This document shows, in pieces, positions 20,962-33,783 of a stretch of DNA of 64,000 nucleotides. The DNA comes from Candolleomyces eurysporus (Eukaryota > Basidiomycota > Agaricomycetes > Agaricales > Psathyrellaceae): assembly GCA_027579435.1 (NCBI GenBank), contig JANBPK010000776.1, forward strand, positions 62,001 to 126,000, in the 5' to 3' direction. The position numbers and the translations under genes were made by a program. A model generated the notes under the pieces. That model made no database searches, had not been told where the DNA came from, and worked only from the letters and a program-made list of their open reading frames with translations. The number at the start of each line of letters is the position of its first letter. Position 1 is the first letter of the stretch.

Positions 20962-23602
20962 TTAGAGGGTGAAGCTGAAAAAGACAGTGAGCATCATATG
21001 CCTTGCACGTGAGGGAAGAAACTCCGTACCGGAACAGAGGACTATCATTTCCAACATCTTTGAAATCCTCGCGATGTTTCTCGTCGATCCCATCCCGTTC
21101 GCAGATAGCGTGGTTTCTTTTGTTCAGACGATTGTAGTCCCACATTGCAAACGCGCTGAGCGATATCCTGTCCAAAATATGACAAATTGAATCAGTTCAT
21201 ACGACCACTGGTAGGGTATGAGGCCACTTACGACATAGTCAGGAAGCCGATGATCGTCCCATGGCCCGCGAAGAAACGGGGACCAGATAGGTAGATGAAA
21301 GACGAACAGACACTAGATGAAGGTAGCTACCTCCGTCAACGCGTCCTTAAATGGAAGGGAGATAGAACCTACCCTCCCAGATTTCCAATTCCGATAACCA
21401 TGGCCAATGTCACTCCTACGCAACCATGAATCGGGTTCTTTGACCCTCACTAAAGCGCAGAACGAGGTGCTTACCCTTACAAATGTCCCCTCCGGCCATT
21501 GAGCCTGCCCAAGCAAGGTCGACAGCTATCGTTGGATACACTCCAACAGCTGCTAGAATTGCGCCGAAGTAAGACACTCCTGGTCTAGATTGTGAGATGA
21601 GGATGATATATCCGATCAATGACACAAAACAGCCGCCAATGACGAACGGCCCTCGCAGGTTTCGTTTGTCGGAATAAATGCCAGCTGGGAAATATATGTT
21701 CAGTCGGGAGCAGAACGATCTCGGAGCCCGACGTACCGGCGATGGTGCAGATACACCCTGCAAAGAAGGGTGGGATTGTTAGCAGCTGAGCATTGGCCGC
21801 AGAGTATCCTATACGATGTCACCGTCATCAGGGCCCCAGCCTCATGTGGAAATAAGTCAAGAAATTTACCCAGGTCTCTGACGATTGTTGGCGTAAACAG
21901 AGCAATGGCATATACGGGGACCAAAAGTCCTGCATGTAATGGCTACATGGTGAGCGGAATTACACCGATTGGTGTCGCATATCCTCACCAATGTAAATTC
22001 CAATCTGCACATACGTCTTGTAGTCTTTCATGGCGTGCCAGACATACTTCCACTCAAAGTGAGTCGCCATGCCTTGCTTATCTTCTTTGAGCATTTGAAC
22101 AATCAGAGCCCGTTCTGTTGGGGTCAAAAAGGTCGCAGTTTCTGGGTACTAGCGCCGCCTTAGCCCGCCAATTCATTGCTTCACAAAATAAAATATACTC
22201 ACATCATGCATGTAAAAGAAAGCGACAAAAGCAACCAGAACCGTCGCTTCAGGGAACGCGGGTCAGGCAGGTAACGTTGTGGTCACGAATAGACATCCTC
22301 ACCTATTCCCTCTAGGCAGAACTAGAGTTCATAAGTCAGCATTGTCGTTCATCAAAGGCAAGGAGAGAAGGAAACTGACAATCCACTGCCAGCCATGTAG
22401 GCCTCCGATACCCTCCATGTGTTCAATTCCATATCTGGAGGATTGGTCAGTCCCTCGATGAGATACAGGTTCTAACATCATCCACTAACGCTAATAATCC
22501 TCCGAAGGCCCCTAGATGAGAGAATTCAGTTTCCATCCTCTGATGGGTTGAATTCGATTGGAGGGATAACGAACCTGCAACCGTTGCAGCAGAGAAGAAT
22601 ATCGCGATTCTCTTCGCAACATCCCGTCGACGGTACCAAAGGGATAAATAGAAAGTGATCTAGAGTCGCGTGGTGTCAGTGCCTTAGCCTCGTCGACGTC
22701 ATCCATACACCTACTCCAGGGAACAGTCCAGATTCAGCAAGGCCTAGGAAGACTCGTGCACTGCAGACAGAATCAGGTCTCAGACGAGATTCGGGTTCAG
22801 AGCCAAACCCACATAATCAATCCTTCGTATGTGTGGCAAAGACACATCAAGGTCATAACCAGTCCTGGGTAGCGGTTAGATTCAAAATAATTCCCCGATG
22901 ATAGGACAGATCATTACCCCATGCGACCATGATAGACGGAACTAAATGAAAGAGTGGGACTTAGATTCAAGATATTCCCGAATGAACACTGGTACGTACT
23001 CCATCGAGACGGCCTTATCAACTTCAAGCAAATGTTTCTTCACCGATTGTTAGCTCTAGCGAAGGACAGGAAACAATAGAGTAGCTTACGATGGAACTTC
23101 AGCCAGGGCGTAGGGAATCTATTACGCTGTAAGAAGCGGCCTCACACTGTATGCAGAAAGCGGCACCGACAAAGAAGACAGCCGCGACCTGTTCCAGACC
23201 GAACCTGAGTTTCATCTCAGTTCCAGAAGCACGGAATTCAACGCACCACATTATACTTCAAACCCGTCAAGTTCACGTCCACCGCCATCCCTGCGATCCT
23301 CGCATTTCCTAATAAACCGTATCAGCTGTTGGGAACTCGAAACACAGCGAGAGGTAGCGACCGATATTGGCTCGATCCCTACGCGATCCCGTTCAGTTAG
23401 GGCGTGAATCAAGGAAGAAAGCTATTACGACTCACAAGAAAGACAGCAAATAAAGCAGAGAGATGAAAGGCAGAAGATGCCAATCCATCTTCCTTAACAC
23501 TCTCTTCCTCTCTAACTCATCGACTTCAAGAAACTGGAACTTGTCGCTTCCTGCGGGAGACGACACATGATCCACGCTAGCTTTCTCTTTCTCCGTCGCC
23601 AT
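20962..23602 (-). CDS. MFS transporter, allantoate/nicotinate permease (ACS) type, copy 2
   Basis: Start ATG 23600-23602, stop 20962-20964. It is a paralogue of the gene at 12631-15009: LSFLDRANIGNAR, GIEHMEGIGGLHGWQWI, RGPFVIGGCFVSLIGYI, MWDYNRLNKRN and a last exon encoding FTL. The first exon is 23436-23602. The 17-nt (23362-23378) and 18-nt (23171-23188) microexons and the 13-nt last exon (20962-20974) recur. This copy has extra introns inside at least four exons that are unbroken in copy 1 (splits at 23038-23089, 22865-22917, 22512-22574 and after 22303). The parts that I joined stay in frame, and I estimate about 490 residues. An organic-anion symporter in the plasma membrane is likely; the substrate is unknown. 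Confidence 0.9.
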
Positions 23603-24214
23603 CGTAGCCTCGTAATTTCAGAAACGCGACCTAATTATCGTTCGGGTGACGGGGGGAAGGGGTGGAGACGAGTGGAGAGTGTGCCCAGGGGGTGAGAAGA
23701 GAGAAGCACCAGGTTCAGCGCTGAACCTTGCACCACTATGTACGAGCTTCTCGTACTGTGTTATTTATAGCCTGAAGGAACCTGTAGAAGAATCGGAACT
23801 GTCTATGCCGTCCAAGCGGGTTACCTTGGTCCTATTCCGTATGGATGTAGTTGTAGCATATCTAGACCGGCTACTTACCCCACGATGACCCCACACCAGC
23901 GTTGTATGGTCGGCTAAGAGGGGCCCGTGTGGGGTACGTTCCTAAGAAATCCAATTTTCAGCCACGGTGTCGAGGTCGGGTTGACACGGTAAATGGAACT
24001 TACTCCAATGGTACTCGCTTCTCTTTCGCGAGATAAGGTGTAAGCGCTGGGAAATGAAGGAAACACGGCCGACGGACTATAAAAGTATACCAAGATAGTA
24101 ATGTGTTCCATGTCGTATAGTACAGTCATGTGGTCCTAATCATGCGTATTAAAGAGTAGCGGTGATATTTGTTCGAGTCCTCTTCGTGATCGTTTGAATT
24201 GAATTGAGGGTCGT
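23603..24214. promoter_or_regulatory. Intergenic, transporter 2 promoter and TOP3 3' flank
   Basis: About 610 bp without a supported gene. A plus-strand open frame at 23646-23888 has a composition unlike the neighbouring proteins and no splice support. The region should hold the transporter 2 promoter. Confidence 0.4.
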
Positions 24215-27200
24215 CTAATAGAAGTCAGCGGCCGCGAAATTCGACTTTTTCGCTGCTGCTGCTCCTCGCTTGGACGATCCACGGCCCCCACCGCGGCTGC
24301 CAGCACCCCGGCCACGCTTCGACGTCCCAGAGCTTTTGCTATATGACCCACTTCGACTTGGAGCGCCGCTCTGACCGGGGCAATCTAACAATCACAATTA
24401 GGCCTGAAACATCGTCGACGACAAGGAAATCCAACCTTTCGACCAATGCCCACTGCCCCCACATTTGAAGCAGTCCCCGCTGGCACCACCTTTTGACGCG
24501 CCACCGCCAAAGGAAGACCCACTATTACTGCTCATAGGACAATCTACAAGCAAATGAAAAAAATGGTAAGCCGCCATTGAAGCGTGATCATGAGCCCATA
24601 CCTGGAGCAAGATGGCCCGGTTCTTGACACTTGAAGCATCGTATACCAGAAGACGGTGTGCCGCCTCCAGACGACGCGTTGAAACTTCGAGCACGCTTGT
24701 TCCCAGCATCACCATTAGGACACGCTGAACCCCCAAAACGTATCAGAATCGGGCATCAAGAAAGGGACTCTAGGAAATAAATGTCACCATTTGCCCAATG
24801 ACCTTCTTGATTGCACTGCAAACACAAGGCGTCTATCAGCATCAAACACAACGAAATTCTGAAGACGGGCTAACCTTGTAGCAGACATTATTCGATCCTC
24901 CACCACTAGCTCCCGACGACGCAGTTCGACTTCCCAACCCTGTCGCCCCAGGCCCTCCTCCTCCCCTAGGCCTCGGGGGCTCATCCGCCCACTCGAAGAA
25001 CCCACATCCCGGTTCACCACGCTCAGCTTTAGCGCTGCACGTCCAAAACAGCTTCCCCTTATTCGGCCCTTCTTTCACCACAGTCCTCTGGACGCCATCT
25101 ACACCGCACAGACATTGCCTGGCTTCCTCATTGGCTGGAGGTCCTCGTTTCGCAGGTACTGCATTCGAGGTTGTGGCAGACGTGCTCGACCTAGGCGGAG
25201 CATATTGTTGTTGTTGGACAGCCTGAGGATCATCCGAGATCCATTGGAAGAATAGGCATGGGTCATCCGTCTTCGAGCATCCCCACCGAGGTCGACCCTT
25301 AGAAGACCCGCTTGTAGTGACTGTCTGAGCCGCTGGAATACCACAGCTGCATAGGACAACGTTCGGGTTCCAATTCCCATTCGATTGAGCTTGAGTTCTG
25401 GTAGACCTTGATGCCGGCTTCGCTTTAGAAACCGGCGCTCGAGGTTGTGGCGCGGGTCGAGGTGGTGGAGGCCCTATCAAAGGAAAAGTCAGTACCATGT
25501 ACGCCAGATCAGAATTGACGCGCACCTTCATCGTCAGAATCAATGGAGATCGGATCGTCGCCATTGCCTGGCCTATTTCGGCTAGGAGGAGGGCGTGGTG
25601 GAGCTCCACCACCACCACCACCACCACCACCCGGACCTCTTCCTCCTGGCCCACCATTGCGCCTGTTATTACCACCGCCCCCACCACCTGCACCGGGACC
25701 TCCTCCGCCACCACCTTGAGGGCCATTGTCTGGACCAGCCCCACCATTACCTCCTTCGACAACAAATCTCCTCACAGACTAAATGAAACCATGAGGCTCG
25801 GTGACAGTGAGAAACGGCGCCACTCACATTCGCCACTTTTTGAAACTCTCGCTGCGTGATTTCAAACATCGCCTTGTACTGGTCCAGAGCGACTCGAAGC
25901 ATCTCCGCCTTTTGCGTCGCGCCCTCGCAAACTTGCACCATCCTACGTTCCGTCTACACGCGACAGTGAGCTGAGCTTTCCCCGATTGACCGCAAGGAAG
26001 GAACATACCTCTCTTCGTAGACTCGGCTTGCTAACGCTTTTTGGCAAGCCAAGTTCGTTATAGCCCTGGACTAGTCCAATTCCCAAGGTCGTTGGCACCA
26101 GATACTTCATCGAGCCTTCCATCCTCTCGAGAACGTATTCCCGCTTGACGATAGTTTGAATGTGTTGAGCAATAGTAGCGTCAGTGCCTGTAGCCGAGTA
26201 AGTAATGTCCATCGAGAGGTAGACATTCGGGGAGCTCACCAATACCGTTCTTGTCCATCAATGTGACTAGATCGGCTTCAGTCAAATGCTTGGGAGCGCT
26301 TGTTTCGCCGTCCTTGAGGGTACAAATCGAAGGGTCGAATTCCTCTCCTTGTTGAAAGTTCGGCAGGGTTTTAGAGCTCCATTTGTCATAGGGGTAAACC
26401 TCCAGATAATTCTTCTCCAAAACAATTAGACCTGGACCTAAAATCAGCAAAGTACCGATGACTAGTACAAAAGCGACTCGCCTGTGGTAGAAAATTCTTC
26501 TCCACCGCAGACAACATCGACCTTCGTCTCCATTCCCTTTGCATCCTGAGAGCAAGCGGCGAGGAACCTGCGAACAACGTATTCGTAGACTTTTTTCTGC
26601 TCAGGGTCCAGGTTTGACGCATGGGCCGTAGGGTGAATTGGAGGGTGAGCTTTATCATTGTTCTTCCCCTTCCTCGGTGGGCTGAAAAAGGCCGGGTCCT
26701 GTAGTCTTGGTCCAAAGTGTCAACACAGTGCCCATTCAAGCGTCGGCTCTAAACGATTTACCTGTGAGCAAAACCACCCCAAGCTGGATCGGCGGTTTGC
26801 TTATCAATCAGGCTTTGGAAGTCNAATGATGGGTCGAATTGGTCTGTTTCTGTGCGAGGATATGACAAGAAGCCGTTATTGTAGAGTTTCTCAGCGACCT
26901 GAGGTCCAATGGTCAGCCAGGAGAGAGAGAGAGCGAGAATGAGACAACCTCAAGAACACGTTGTGGGGACATCCTCAACAGTCGCGAGCCGGCCTTTTGC
27001 AGCTCGACCGTAGTCAGTGGCAATGGTTTCCTGAGAGCCCATCATCGTCAGCCATGGGGCGACAGGTTTTGGCTGTGAGGCTCACCATTTCTTGGTCTCT
27101 TTCCGGGTGACATTCGTAACCCTGGCACGTGGATTCTCCAAGACGCTGGTGTAGAGTGAAATTGCGGTATGATGATCGAGAAGATGGCCGCGCTTCCACC

Positions 27201-28062
27201 TGAATTCAGCTGCTTCACTGTCCCCGTTTCCCAAATCTCTGGTCAATTCAAGGTGGATAAACCAGAATTGTTCCGGACGAAAATCTTTCACTTTCATGAA
27301 CCGCTCTACGACGAAACCGAGTGTCGGGAACTGGCAAGGTCCAAAGGAAATTACAGATTTCTCCGGGACAGGAATAACGTTGCGTAGAGTAAGGGTTTGT
27401 AACCGAGTGAATGCTGCTCCGATTTTGAGGTCCAGGATAATACGAGCGTCCACAGCGTCAGCTTGTCGCCGGTCCAGTTCGACGGGGTTCTGGGCCGCAC
27501 GATGTATCTGTCTAATGGAAAATTGAGCTACAGTATGCGGAAAATAGGCTTGGATGACGCACTGGGGAATAATAGCACTGAAACGAGCCCGCTGCACCCG
27601 GATATTGGGCTTGACCCTGCGACAAATGTTCACGATTTCCATCCCAATGTGCTCACCCTCCCTATCACAATCCGTCCAAATCATCAGGGTGGCTACTCTC
27701 CTCGCTTGCGTCATCAGGTTCTCTTCCACTGCTTTCAGATCACTCTTCACTGTGACTTCCGTCTCAGCATCGAACAGGTCAGCTGGGTTGCAGCCGTTCC
27801 ATGAATTATATCGAGCAGGGAAGTCGGTTTCCGTCAAATGTCCAGATACTGACGTCACGATAAAGTGCGAGCGAGTGTATTGGTAGTCGAACTCAAAGTT
27901 CTTGTGATACGGTGACCTCGTATTCGACTATTGGGTCAAGCTGTCAGCCTTCCCTCCTATTTCGGGACCACTGGTGCTCACCACTTGTTTTTGGCCCCCC
28001 GACAGTATATTCGATACCTCCTTGGCAATGGAGGGCTTTTCTGCGACGCATAGAACGCTCAT
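24215..28062 (-). CDS. TOP3: DNA topoisomerase III with GRF and CCHC zinc-finger tail
   Basis: Fourteen exons from ATG 28060-28062 to TAG 24215-24217 join in phase to about 1,049 residues. The Toprim start is MSVLCVAEKPSIAKEV, followed by WTDCDREGEHIG (acidic metal site) and the active-site region GFLSYPRTETDQFD, whose Tyr makes the 5'-phosphotyrosyl link. After residue 620 come a long Gly-rich linker, two zf-GRF modules (CSCGIPAAQ...GCSKTDDPCLFF and CLCGVDGVQ...CGFFEW), three CCHC knuckles (CYKCNQEGHW, CFKCQEPGHL, CFKCGGSGHW) and an Arg-Gly-Ser tail. The family acts with a RecQ helicase and Rmi1 to dissolve joint DNA. One intron (26438-26481) is GC-AG; only that donor keeps the homologous frame. 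A 28-nt exon lies at 24788-24815. One N occurs at 26824. Confidence 0.95.
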
Positions 28063-28236
28063 ATGTCATGAAACTTGGGCCAGCTGGTCGCCAAAAGAAG
28101 AGATGGTGGTCGTGCTCAAGGGACGCGGCAAGAAACCGTGACGCGCTTAACGCGATCACATGGCCTAAATCAATTATCCCACGCCTATTATCCTCAGGAA
28201 TTTTTCGACGAATTTATTCTCTTTATCCGAGCACCC
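28063..28236. promoter_or_regulatory. Shared promoter of TOP3 and UTP25
   Basis: Only 174 bp separate the two divergent start codons, so transcription of both must start from here. No TATA box stands out. Confidence 0.6.
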
Positions 28237-30687
28237 ATGGCCCTCGACGACGGAAACACCGTAACGACAAAACTCCTCACCCTTTTGAATGTCTCTGCTA
28301 CGAAACTCGGGAAGAGAAAGGTTGTCGAGGAAGACTTTGTACCAGCAGAAAAATTGAACAAGCGCAAATCAATATCGTTCTCGGACAAGGTCTCTATCAA
28401 AAGGCTGGATGCTGAAGAGCAACACGTCGAGGAAGAAAGGGTCATGGAAACTGACAAAGCTGACGCTGAAGATGATGCTATGGATGTTGACGAGGACGCT
28501 GATGTCCAAGGTGTGTTACCTTTGGTCTGGCCATAGCCTGTTTGCTCAGAGGATATGTTACAGATTCATCGGACCCATACGAGACCCACTTTGGTCCAAA
28601 TTCATCTGTATTAACGGAAACGGTGCGGACAGCCGTTGACCAAGGCGCTTGGAAAACGTCCAAGGAAGTCCTTGGAAGGCTGGGCCCAGCGACGGTGTCT
28701 GTTCCTGTTCAACCAGACCCAAACGCACCTGCAAGCAAAACTTCCGGCCAGATTGATGTACGTATTACTGCTTCAACACCATGCGNTTTTTTAATTAATG
28801 AGTGCCAGATTCTGGAGCGTGTCAAGACACCATTCAAAGCTCACCAGGCAAAATGCACTCTCAGTGAGTTCAATAGCGCAGTCATTCTAGCTTCCTTCGT
28901 TAACTCACCAAAGGCCAGGTCGAGTCGCAGAATGATCTACTCTCATTGCTTTGCTCTCGAAAAGACGTCTATCTATCATCAGCCTCCCTGGATTCCCGCA
29001 AATCTACAAGACAAGTCATCGCACTCCACGCTCTCAACCACATCTCTAAGCAAGTTTCCTCTCCGCATTCCCGTGACCCTCGACTAACGAATTCTCCATT
29101 AGAAAGCGAAGAAGAGTGCTGAAAAACAACGAGCGGTTGGCCCATGCAGCAAAAACAAACCCGGACTCACCACCTGAAGATGTTCAAGACCAAGGCTTCA
29201 CCCGACCATCTGTTCTCGTCCTCCTACCATTCCGGAACTCCGCATTAGACTGGTTCCACGCCCTCACCTCCCACACCCCTTCCTCTTCGTTCCAAATCGA
29301 AAACCAAGCCCGTTTCCTCGCAGAATACGATCTGCCCCCTGGAACAGAGGACAAGCTCACCTCAGCGGAGCCCGGCACCTATCCCTTGGACCACGTCGAA
29401 ACCTTCAAGGGCAACGTGGACGATAACTTCAGAATTGGAGTCAAGCTTACAAGGAAGAGCGTGCGGATGTTCACCGAGTTCTATGGATGCGACTTGATAT
29501 TGGCAAGCCCGTTGGGCCTCAGGCGGTCGATAGAGAAGGAAAAGTAAGCCACCGTACCTCTCATCTTTTTCTTTCCCTGGTTCTAACACACGAATAGGAG
29601 TGCCGATTACCTGACGTCCATAGAAATTCTCATCGTCGACCAGATGGACGCCCTCATGATGCAAAACTGGGACCACGTCAAGGTGTGTTATCCTGACCTC
29701 CGACACTGACTGTTCAACTCATTGATCACGTATATCGTAGTTCGTCATGTCGCACTTGAACAAACTCCCCAAAGAGTCGCATGACACCGATTTCTCTCGA
29801 ATAAAACCATGGTATCTGGACGGGTTGGCACCATACCTCCGCCAGTCGATCCTGCTCTCGTCATTCGAGACGCCGGAAATGCGGTCATTGTATAGTCACT
29901 CCCTCAAAAACGTCGCTGGGAAAGTGAAGATCGACAAGCGGTGGCTACCTGTTGATATTCCCGATGGTGTGAAGCCAGTACGTGATCATCTTCTCGATAC
30001 ATCTTTGTGCGCGAATACTCACGGGATTGATTAGAATTTTGTCCACTTTGACTGTGGAAGCCCACAAGACGAAGCGGATAAACGGTTCCACCATTTCACG
30101 ACCCAGCTGTTACCCTCGGTTCTCAAATCGGCAGTGCAGAGCACGAATACTGTCGTCTTTGTCCCCTCATCCTACGACTTTATCCGGGTCCATAACTATT
30201 TCAGGAAGACCGCTGGTGTCTCGTTCACTGTGCTCTCTGAGTGAGTTCGATCCCCGACTTTAGTTCGGCTTTCGTTTGAGTGTCATATCTAATGCTGGCT
30301 CCATTAGATATTCGTCCAATCAGGACATCTCAAGAGCCCGACTTGCCTTTTTCAAAGGCGAAAAATCCTTCCTGCTTGTCAGCGAGCGGTTCCATTTCTA
30401 CAAACGGTACGCTAACCCCTTCTGCCCAAACGGTTGAACACTGACTGACCGACTGTCTTTGTTCCTCGTCCCACAGCTATAAGCTCCGAGGCATCAGAAA
30501 CCTCGTATTCTACGGCCCACCCGACCACCCGCAGTACTTCACAGAGTACCTGTCCTATCCGTTCTTGGATGAAGAGGTGGAGCCTTCTGACGTTACCTGT
30601 CGGGTGTTGTATTCCAAGTATGATTGGTTTAGGTTGGAGAGAGTTGCAGGGACCGAGGCTGCCGCTGAGTTGATCAAGATCGTGTAA
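28237..30687 (+). CDS. UTP25: U3 snoRNP / SSU processome protein UTP25 (DEF family)
   Basis: Ten exons (28237-28510, 28564-28757, 28809-28863, 28914-29049, 29103-29543, 29598-29682, 29741-29977, 30035-30240, 30308-30406, 30477-30687) give 645 residues. After an acidic N terminus ([14 protein letters not shown]) come family blocks: [97 protein letters not shown] and [22 protein letters not shown]25 is a degenerate helicase-like factor of 18S rRNA processing in the nucleolus, and classical helicase residues are not conserved. Intron 29050-29102 is GC-AG with donor GCAAGT. The acceptor at 28913 was preferred over one 4 nt downstream because only it keeps the frame. An N at 28786 is intronic. Confidence 0.93.
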
Positions 30688-30989
30688 TTAAGTTAGTCGT
30701 GGTAGACTCGGTGCGAGGATGTACAAATGAGCAAAAGCGACAAGAGTGATTCTCTGAAAAGGTTATCTCTGACCAAAAGTATTTACGTGAGGTAGGGGAT
30801 TGGACAGGGGATGAAATGTATACAAGCTTAGCTTGGTGGGGGCTTCGCAAAATATATTAACAATTAAAAATGATAAATATATATTTATAAATACTAATGT
30901 TGTTTTGCACTGGATGCACTCACCAACACTCAATAAAAATATTCATTCTCTTGCTATCATTATAGTACTTCTGGATGAACTGAATTAAT

Positions 30990-33120
30990 TGTAGCACAAT
31001 CATCATTCTAGGACCCAATGTGTAACATGACAGAGCAACATACAGCTGTCCATGAGCAATGCTGGATCTCATGAACCAATTTCAACATGCTTTACTGATT
31101 GCCTGTGACTTGTTGATAGTCATTGCAAAGCAAAGGCAAACAGGAACCTGTCTTTGTTAGAGCACAAATGGCAATTCTCCAGTTGAAAGCTCACAAAGGA
31201 TAGTTGGAATGAAAGCTCTTTTCCCATTATATTGACTATTTATAACACAAATTTCAATGACACAGTTCTGAGGCATTTTGACTCAGGTTCATACGTGCAC
31301 ATTCCAAGATGGATGCGCGGCATGTGCAGGAACCAACAGCAGCACCACTGTTTCCTGTCAGTGTTTCCCATTCTCCTTCTCTGCCCCCTCTAACCTCCAA
31401 AACCTTGAAAGTAATTCATGTACTGTTGGAGTCAAAATACCTTGGACCATTGCCATGCAAAGCAACGGCCATTTCCCACAGGTTGGATATCCTTGTGAGG
31501 ATAGCCTTTTTCCTATTACAAACCCCATGTTTTGTGCTCGTGTTCCAGAGTATTATAATTGGAGATCCACCCTTCAAGTTCCATCTCAGAGACAGAAAAT
31601 CCAGATGGTTTGATAGAGCTGAGATACTTGATAGAGACCTGGAACTCTCTCATTCTAGGAGTCCTGAGGTGTTTTGACTCAGGCATGGAGAGTGCACCAA
31701 CTCTGTACAGAGAAACAGTACTACTATTTCTTGGCTTAATTAGCTGACCCCATTGCCCTTTCAGGACCCTTGCCTTTCTTTCATGGTTGTTTTTCTCTTT
31801 GGACTGTTCTCAAATATATGTAGAGTATTGTGATTGCATGGCATGGTCTGGTTGGACCTCCACTTTTTTGTACACCAATTGTGTACGCACTTAACAGACT
31901 ATTTTAATATGCAGAGTATGAATTTACTGGGAGATGGGACCTTTTCACCTTCATTCATTTGGACTCAAGCAGTTGCTTCACATCTGCATTGGTTTTAATA
32001 TAATTCTTCTTGCCTTTTGTTGTTGTTGCTCTTGTCTTCACCTAGACTGTATTACATTTGTTCTGCCTCCTCACATCCAGAGCAATCAGGTACTGAGCTG
32101 CCACTGTCTTCAGCCCCTCAACCCTCACTTACTTTTCTACACATACTGAACCCACACTCCCAGACAGATAGATTGTTANTTTTTGACCCTTTGCTACATG
32201 AGCTGTAAGCTCTACTGCTCAGTCCAGTATCTTTCTCATACACATTATCCTTCTGTTCTGCGCAGTATCATTGTTTACCTTTGGAGCCAAGTGCCCAAAG
32301 CACTCAGTGGAGTGCCATGAAGCCCACATGAGTCAAATGCCTCAGGGAACTGCTATGTGAAGCATTAGCCTGTTAACCACAGGTTGAGAATGGTATGTTC
32401 AATAAAGAATTGGTCATAGTTCTGCCAATATTCAAAAATTTGCTATTTGCAGTCTGAGGGTTTTAATTTATATAAGCCAGGGTGAATTGTGGTGATCAAA
32501 CCCAATTGTATTGCCCAGAGTGCATTTCATAGTCCCAGGAAGAAAGACAGATTGTTTGATAATATCCATGGAGAGGTGGCTTCCCATGTTCAACATCTAA
32601 AAGCCATATTTCAAATTCACATTCTTTCTGCAAGGCATTGTCTAATTGCATATTTTGTGTAAGCTTGAGAGCTTCAACATAGTGCTGGAACTTGGACCAA
32701 TTGATGCAGAGTGCAACAGTCTCTTCTCTGCCTCATTTCAGAATGACTGACAGAATCTGCTGGGAATCACCACCAAAGTCAATATTAAATCAGCCAGGAG
32801 AGTATTCTGTGTTTTACTATCAGCTATTTCAATGGGAGTTTTGAACATTGAATGAGATGTATGTCCACTTGGTAGTAGCAAAGAAGCAATTCCTGACAAT
32901 GCTGCACATAGAGCAATCTTTCCTTCTCCTTGGAGATAGTAGCAGAGGGTTTGTATACAAATGTCTTTGGTCTCTGTAAAACTATTTTAAAAAATAGAGA
33001 AATGGCATCCACTCTAAGATTACTGTACTGATCTTGTTGAAAGGCACTCCTTTGCTCTTCATTAAGCTGAGGAATAGCTTCAATTGAGACTGCTTAACAT
33101 CAGAAATAGGGTAAAGAGAC
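30990..33120 (-). pseudogene. Decayed Helitron PIF1-like helicase
   Basis: Minus-strand fragments in changing frames match the helicase part of Helitron Rep/Hel proteins. Near 33060 LNEEQRSAF; near 32950-32850 GKIALCAALSGIASLLLPSG followed by FKTPIEIAD; near 31240-31170 VINSQYNGKRAFIPTILCEL; near 31130-31050 VCLCFAMTINKSQ and HGQLYVALS. Many stops and shifts separate them, and a repeat lies within. PIF1 helicase unwinds DNA during rolling-circle transposition; here nothing functional remains. Neither the Rep domain nor Helitron termini could be identified. Confidence 0.72.
31290..31690 (+). repeat. Dispersed repeat, copy A
   Basis: The plus-strand segment containing CTTGGACCATTGCCATGCAA resembles the reverse complement of 39755-40080. 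A 16-bp motif TGAGGCATTTTGACTC occurs at about 31270 and a variant in inverse form at 31432. The related segment near 42200 shares AGTCAAAATGCCTTGGA. It looks like a degraded non-autonomous element. Confidence 0.5.
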
Positions 33121-33474
33121 TGGCTTGGAGTCCTTCTTGGTTGAGGACTTGACAGAATTCAATTAGAACACCACCTGACCTGCTCAGTATTACAATCTCT
33201 GAGTTCAGGATTATCACAGTCCTGTATTATTGCAAAAATAAATAGTACATGCATAGGCTGGTAAGGGTAGATGGAAAATTAATAAGAATCAATGCTAGTT
33301 CAAATGGAACATAATGAATATAATAATATAATATAAATGCCAAGAGCGACAATTACAGGTCTAATTACCACAATTTGGGGCTCAAAAAGCATTGTGAAAG
33401 ATCAATGGTAAGCATGTTTTGACACAGTGGTGGTGGTGTAGGTCAGAATAGCAAAGGTTACATGCAAGAATGTG

Positions 33475-33615
33475 TTTTTGGGTATTGCTGAAGCAGCTGA
33501 CCATGGCAGGCATGGGACAGATTTTTTTAGAGTGAAGGTGACATGCATGAGAGTTTTCAGGTATTACCGAAGCAGCTGACGATGGCTGCAGGCACACATG
33601 CAGGACAGATTTCTC
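33475..33615 (+). repeat. Imperfect tandem duplication of about 70 bp
   Basis: Two adjacent copies each carry GAAGCAGCTGAC, then ATGGC, GGCA and GGACAGATTT. No coding role is seen. Confidence 0.6.
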
Positions 33616-33783
33616 TTTTGGAGGGCTGAAGGATTAGTCAGAAATTATGTAAATATTAGTCAGCAAATCCGTTGTGTTTTCATGTATAGGATGTTGTAGG
33701 ACTAGTTCAAGAAGGCACACTCCAGAAACAAGAAAATAGAAAATACATAAAAGGTGGCTGGTGCTGGAACAGTCCCATGACAT

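Noticed and set aside
23646..23888. Short plus-strand gene between transporter 2 and TOP3
   Set aside because: Start context and residue composition look random and it overlaps the presumed promoter.
25595..25786. His-rich frame on the plus strand, possibly a metal-binding peptide
   Set aside because: It is the reverse of the Gly-rich linker of TOP3, which is supported by splice phase on the other strand.
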